A DNA stretch of 8,390 bases from an uncultured Peptostreptococcaceae bacterium (GTDB taxonomy: Bacteria; Bacillota; Clostridia; Tissierellales; Peptoniphilaceae), in assembly GCA_945910665.1 (NCBI GenBank), contig CAMDZK010000040.1, forward strand, positions 1 to 8,390. The letters are read 5' to 3'. Position numbers and translations under genes: made by a program. Shown here piece after piece: positions 6,118 through 8,390 of the stretch. The notes beneath the pieces are model-generated. The model was not told the DNA's origin, searched no databases, and saw only the letters and a program-made list of their open reading frames with translations. The number at the start of each line of letters is the position of its first letter. The first letter of the stretch is position 1.

Positions 6118-6123
6118 TATAAT
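6118..6123 (+). promoter_or_regulatory. Candidate -10 box for the aminotransferase operon
   Basis: A consensus TATAAT lies 30 nt upstream of the GTG start, divergent from the queT promoter and about 50 bp from that promoter's -10. The -35 region 16-18 bp upstream (around TAGCAG, 6095-6100) is weak. The ribosome binding site AAGGAGG follows at 6141-6147. Confidence 0.5.
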
Positions 6124-6153
6124 AAGAATGAATAATAAGTAAGGAGGATTCTC

Positions 6154-7362
6154 GTGCGACGAATTCCTTTCTCACCACCAGACATTTCTCAAGAAGAAAT
6201 CGATGCGGTGGTGGATACTCTACGATCTGGTTGGATTACAACGGGACCAAAAACAAAAGAATTTGAACGACAAATCGCAAGTTTCTGTGGGACAAACCGC
6301 GCTGTCTGTTTACAGTCAGCCACCGCAGCCATGGAAATGACCTTGCGACTTCTTGGTGTGGGAGAAGGGGATGAGGTCATTACCTCCGCCTACACCTATA
6401 CAGCATCCGCCAGCGTAATTCATCACGTCGGTGCAAAACTCATCTTAGTAGATACCATTCCAGATTCCGTGCAAATGGATATGGAACAAGTAAAAAATGC
6501 CATCACAGAAAAAACAAAAGCGATTATCCCCGTAGATTTAGGGGGCATTCCCTGTGATTACGATACACTTTTTTCCATTGTCGAAGAGAAAAAAGAGCTC
6601 TTTCAACCAAACACGGACTTACAAAAGGCCTTTGGTCGTGTCGTCATTATGGCAGACGCTGCCCATTCCATCGGTGCAATCAGAGATGGCAAACGATCGG
6701 GAAGCATTGCGGATTTTTCCTGTTTTTCATTCCACGCAGTGAAAAACCTCACCACAGCAGAAGGGGGAGCCGTCACTTGGCGCGTGGATGCCCCTGTTGA
6801 TGACGACAATATCTACAATGAATTTATGCTATTGTCTCTCCATGGACAAAATAAAGATGCCTTGGCAAAAAATAAGGCAGGGTCTTGGGAATACGACATT
6901 ATCGCTCCGTATTTTAAATGCAATATGACAGATATCACCGCTGCACTGGGCTTAGCTCAACTGCACCGGTATGAAAGTTTACTGGAAGAACGAAAAGTGC
7001 TCTATGCGCGCTATCTAGAGCGATTAGAAGGCACCGTAGTGCGCGTCGAACAGCATTTGGGGGATCACTGTCGTTCGTCGATGCATTTACTCTTGGCCCG
7101 CGTCGAAGGCTTTGGTCAAGACGAAAGAAATGCGCTCATCTGTCATATGGAAGAAAATGGCGTCTCATGTAATGTCCATTACAAGCCATTGCCACTTCTT
7201 ACCGCCTATAAAAACTTGGGTTTTTCCATCGAAGATTATCCCAACGCCTTTGCCTATTTTGAAAATGAAATCACTCTTCCTTTGCATACACTCATGACCA
7301 TAGAAGATGTCGATTACGTCTGTGATACGCTGCTATCCTTCGTGGAGCAAAAACATGCTTAG
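6154..7362 (+). CDS. DegT/DnrJ/EryC1/StrS-family PLP-dependent sugar aminotransferase
   Basis: Cytoplasmic enzyme expected to transfer an amino group, usually from glutamate, to a nucleotide-linked keto-sugar; 402 residues, somewhat longer than the roughly 370-390 usual for the family. The opening IPFSPPDISQEEIDAVVDTL and SGWITTGP (25-32) are typical. The PLP-contacting DAAHSIG is at 168-174, and the internal-aldimine lysine is K197 in SFHAVKNLTTAEGG (192-205). YFKCNMTDITAALGLAQL (253-270) and the C-terminal LPLHTLMTIEDVDYV (375-389) complete the fold. The GTG start has AAGGAGG 6 nt upstream. The gene overlaps the phosphoglycosyl transferase gene by 8 nt, so the pair is coupled and likely makes an amino-sugar that is then loaded onto undecaprenyl phosphate, as PglE and PglC do for bacillosamine-type sugars. 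The dehydratase that would supply the keto-sugar is not in the window, and the exact sugar is unknown. Confidence 0.92.
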   Translation: MRRIPFSPPDISQEEIDAVVDTLRSGWITTGPKTKEFERQIASFCGTNRAVCLQSATAAMEMTLRLLGVGEGDEVITSAYTYTASASVIHHVGAKLILVDTIPDSVQMDMEQVKNAITEKTKAIIPVDLGGIPCDYDTLFSIVEEKKELFQPNTDLQKAFGRVVIMADAAHSIGAIRDGKRSGSIADFSCFSFHAVKNLTTAEGGAVTWRVDAPVDDDNIYNEFMLLSLHGQNKDALAKNKAGSWEYDIIAPYFKCNMTDITAALGLAQLHRYESLLEERKVLYARYLERLEGTVVRVEQHLGDHCRSSMHLLLARVEGFGQDERNALICHMEENGVSCNVHYKPLPLLTAYKNLGFSIEDYPNAFAYFENEITLPLHTLMTIEDVDYVCDTLLSFVEQKHA

Positions 7363-8005
7363 ACCAACCGTAAATGGCATCGATGCAGAAACGTTTTTAG
7401 CACAAAAAAAGGGCACTCTTTTTGTGAAGAGAGTCTTTGATATTCTCGCATCAGCCATTGGTTTGCTCCTTTTATTGCCATTTTTTCTCATCATCGCCCT
7501 CTGGATTCGCATCGACTCCAAAGGTCCTATCTTTTTTAGACAAGAACGCATGGGAAGACGCGCAGAACCCTTTCGCATTTTCAAATTTCGTACCATGGTC
7601 AATGACGCCGAGAGAAAAGGGCGACAAATCACCGTCGAAAACGACAGCCGCATCACAAAAGCAGGTCAGATTTTACGCAAATGGAAAATCGACGAATTAC
7701 CCCAGCTCATCAATGTTCTTATAGGCGATATGAGTTTGGTCGGCCCGAGGCCAGAAGTGCCAAAGTATTTGCCTTACTATACGAATGAAGATTTAGCTAC
7801 TTTGTGGATTCGTCCAGGAATCACTGTGGCATCCAGTGTACTTTTTCGCGATGAAAGCGAAATTTTAGCGAAGGCTAAAGACCCTGATCGAGAGTACATC
7901 GAACGCATTTTACCGAAAAAAAACGCGCTCAACCAAGAGTATGTGCGCGAATTTTCCCTACTTTCCGATATTAAAACAATTTTTAAAACCTTTCGTGCGC
8001 TTTAA
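7355..8005 (+). CDS. Undecaprenyl-phosphate phosphoglycosyl transferase, PglC/WcaJ-type (bacterial sugar transferase)
   Basis: Membrane-associated enzyme that moves a sugar-1-phosphate from a UDP-sugar to undecaprenyl phosphate, the first step of many glycan and glycoprotein pathways. At 216 residues it is the minimal monotopic PglC-like form, without the extra N-terminal membrane and CoA-binding-like domains of WbaP/WcaJ. The basic KRVFD (25-29) precedes one hydrophobic re-entrant helix (about 30-50) broken by Pro42, followed by GPIFFRQERMG (57-67), KFRTM (77-81), the catalytic Asp-Glu pair D113/E114 in DELPQL, SLVGPRPE (127-134) and RPGITVAS (153-160). The ATG at 7355 is chosen because GGAG at 7344-7347 sits 7 nt upstream; an ATG at 7307 would extend through the aminotransferase gene with unrelated residues. 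The partner aminotransferase suggests an amino-sugar substrate. Confidence 0.93.
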   Translation: MLRPTVNGIDAETFLAQKKGTLFVKRVFDILASAIGLLLLLPFFLIIALWIRIDSKGPIFFRQERMGRRAEPFRIFKFRTMVNDAERKGRQITVENDSRITKAGQILRKWKIDELPQLINVLIGDMSLVGPRPEVPKYLPYYTNEDLATLWIRPGITVASSVLFRDESEILAKAKDPDREYIERILPKKNALNQEYVREFSLLSDIKTIFKTFRAL

Positions 8006-8042
8006 TGGAGGTCCTTGCCTTCTTTGAAGCGCATTATTTTTT
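7996..8042 (+). terminator. Intrinsic terminator of the aminotransferase/transferase operon, inside the convergent gene
   Basis: TGCGCTT (7996-8002) pairs perfectly with AAGCGCA (8027-8033). The stem continues inward through T-G, A-T, A-T, one T-T mismatch and then GGAGG (8007-8011) with CCTTC (8018-8022, one G-T), closing a 6-nt loop. The 3' side is followed by TTA and six T (8037-8042). The hairpin covers the transferase stop codon and lies mostly within the 3' coding end of the ProC-like gene. On the minus strand no good U-run follows it directly. Confidence 0.75.
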
Positions 8043-8390
8043 CATAGCAGCGGTCAATGGCCTTCGCCGTAATTCCGTCCACATCATCCTCATCGTATGA
8101 GACGAGCCCTTCGTAGGTGGCTCCGCCTTTTGTCGCAACCTTATTCATGAGTTCTTCCGCAGTCATTACATCCATGAGGGAGAGAGCACCTAGAAAAGTG
8201 CCTTTTGCAATTTCTAAGGATTCTTCCTCAGAAAATCCATAAGCTTCCCCTTTTTTGCGCAATCCGTCAATAAGTTTGGCAGCAAAGGCAATCCCTGAAG
8301 ACGAAAGCACGGTGATTTTATCGAGACCTTCCTCATCGGTGACAATGGTCGTGCCAATGGTTTTAAATAAATCTTCCACTTCCATTTTTT
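8002..8390 (-). CDS. ProC-like pyrroline-5-carboxylate reductase, C-terminal part (5' end outside window)
   Basis: About 128 residues open to the right edge. They match the C-terminal dimerization domain of pyrroline-5-carboxylate reductase (P5CR), the NAD(P)H enzyme of the last proline step. The local order fits: a pre-domain VEDLFKTIGTTIVTDEEG, then ITVLSSSGIAF at the usual (V/I)TxLSGSGPA(F/Y) site, an all-helical bundle, and VATKGGATYEGL at the usual VTSPGGTTxxGL signature. The Met at 8385 is internal, since P5CR has an N-terminal Rossmann domain before this point and the frame stays open to the edge. Several normally conserved residues differ (SGSGP to SSSGI; TSPGGTT to ATKGGAT), so it may be a divergent ProC or a paralog with another role, such as a ComER-type protein. 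Its stop codon overlaps that of the convergent transferase gene in TTAA. Confidence 0.75.
   Translation of the reverse strand, partial: KMEVEDLFKTIGTTIVTDEEGLDKITVLSSSGIAFAAKLIDGLRKKGEAYGFSEEESLEIAKGTFLGALSLMDVMTAEELMNKVATKGGATYEGLVSYDEDDVDGITAKAIDRCYEKIMRFKEGKDLH

Noticed and set aside
7333..7656. 107-codon open frame on the minus strand opposite the phosphoglycosyl transferase
   Set aside because: It is antisense to the conserved catalytic region and shows no motifs.

Overview
The window looks like ordinary chromosome of a low-GC, probably anaerobic Firmicute of the Clostridia/Tissierellia type. This is inferred from A/T-rich codon use, AAGGAGG-type ribosome binding sites, short intergenic regions, an NADH:rubredoxin-reductase-like flavoprotein and an ECF-type queuosine-precursor transporter. 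No species call can be supported. There is no tRNA, rRNA, CRISPR array, insertion sequence or phage gene.

Layout: (i) bases 3-80 are the tail of an upstream reading frame that overlaps a YegS/DgkB-family lipid kinase (52-930, +). (ii) A terminator at 935-961 sits between the kinase and a convergent FAD-dependent oxidoreductase (960-2135, -). (iii) A divergent three-gene operon (2297-5458, +) encodes a MacB/LolD-type ATPase, a secreted membrane-anchored two-domain beta-sandwich protein, and a MacB/FtsX-type permease. The genes overlap by 4 and 8 nt. (iv) A terminator hairpin (5461-5493) separates the operon from convergent queT (5499-5984, -). (v) The queT leader (about 5983-6056, -) carries what reads as a complete transcription-terminating preQ1-I riboswitch, with its promoter immediately upstream. 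(vi) Divergently, a DegT-family sugar aminotransferase (6154-7362, +) overlaps a PglC/WcaJ-type phosphoglycosyl transferase (7355-8005, +). (vii) The right edge holds the 3' part of a divergent ProC-like gene (8002-8390, -). It converges on the transferase gene, and the two stop codons overlap in TTAA.

Functionally these are separate small modules: lipid phosphorylation, NAD(P)H-linked redox, an ABC export or mechanotransmission-type complex with an unusual extracellular partner, queuosine-precursor salvage under riboswitch control, and a glycoconjugate initiation pair. The most informative non-coding element is the queT leader. There a pseudoknot aptamer, an antiterminator and a terminator with an eight-U tail can be drawn as mutually exclusive structures. 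The second is an intrinsic terminator for the transferase operon that lies inside the 3' coding end of the convergent ProC-like gene.
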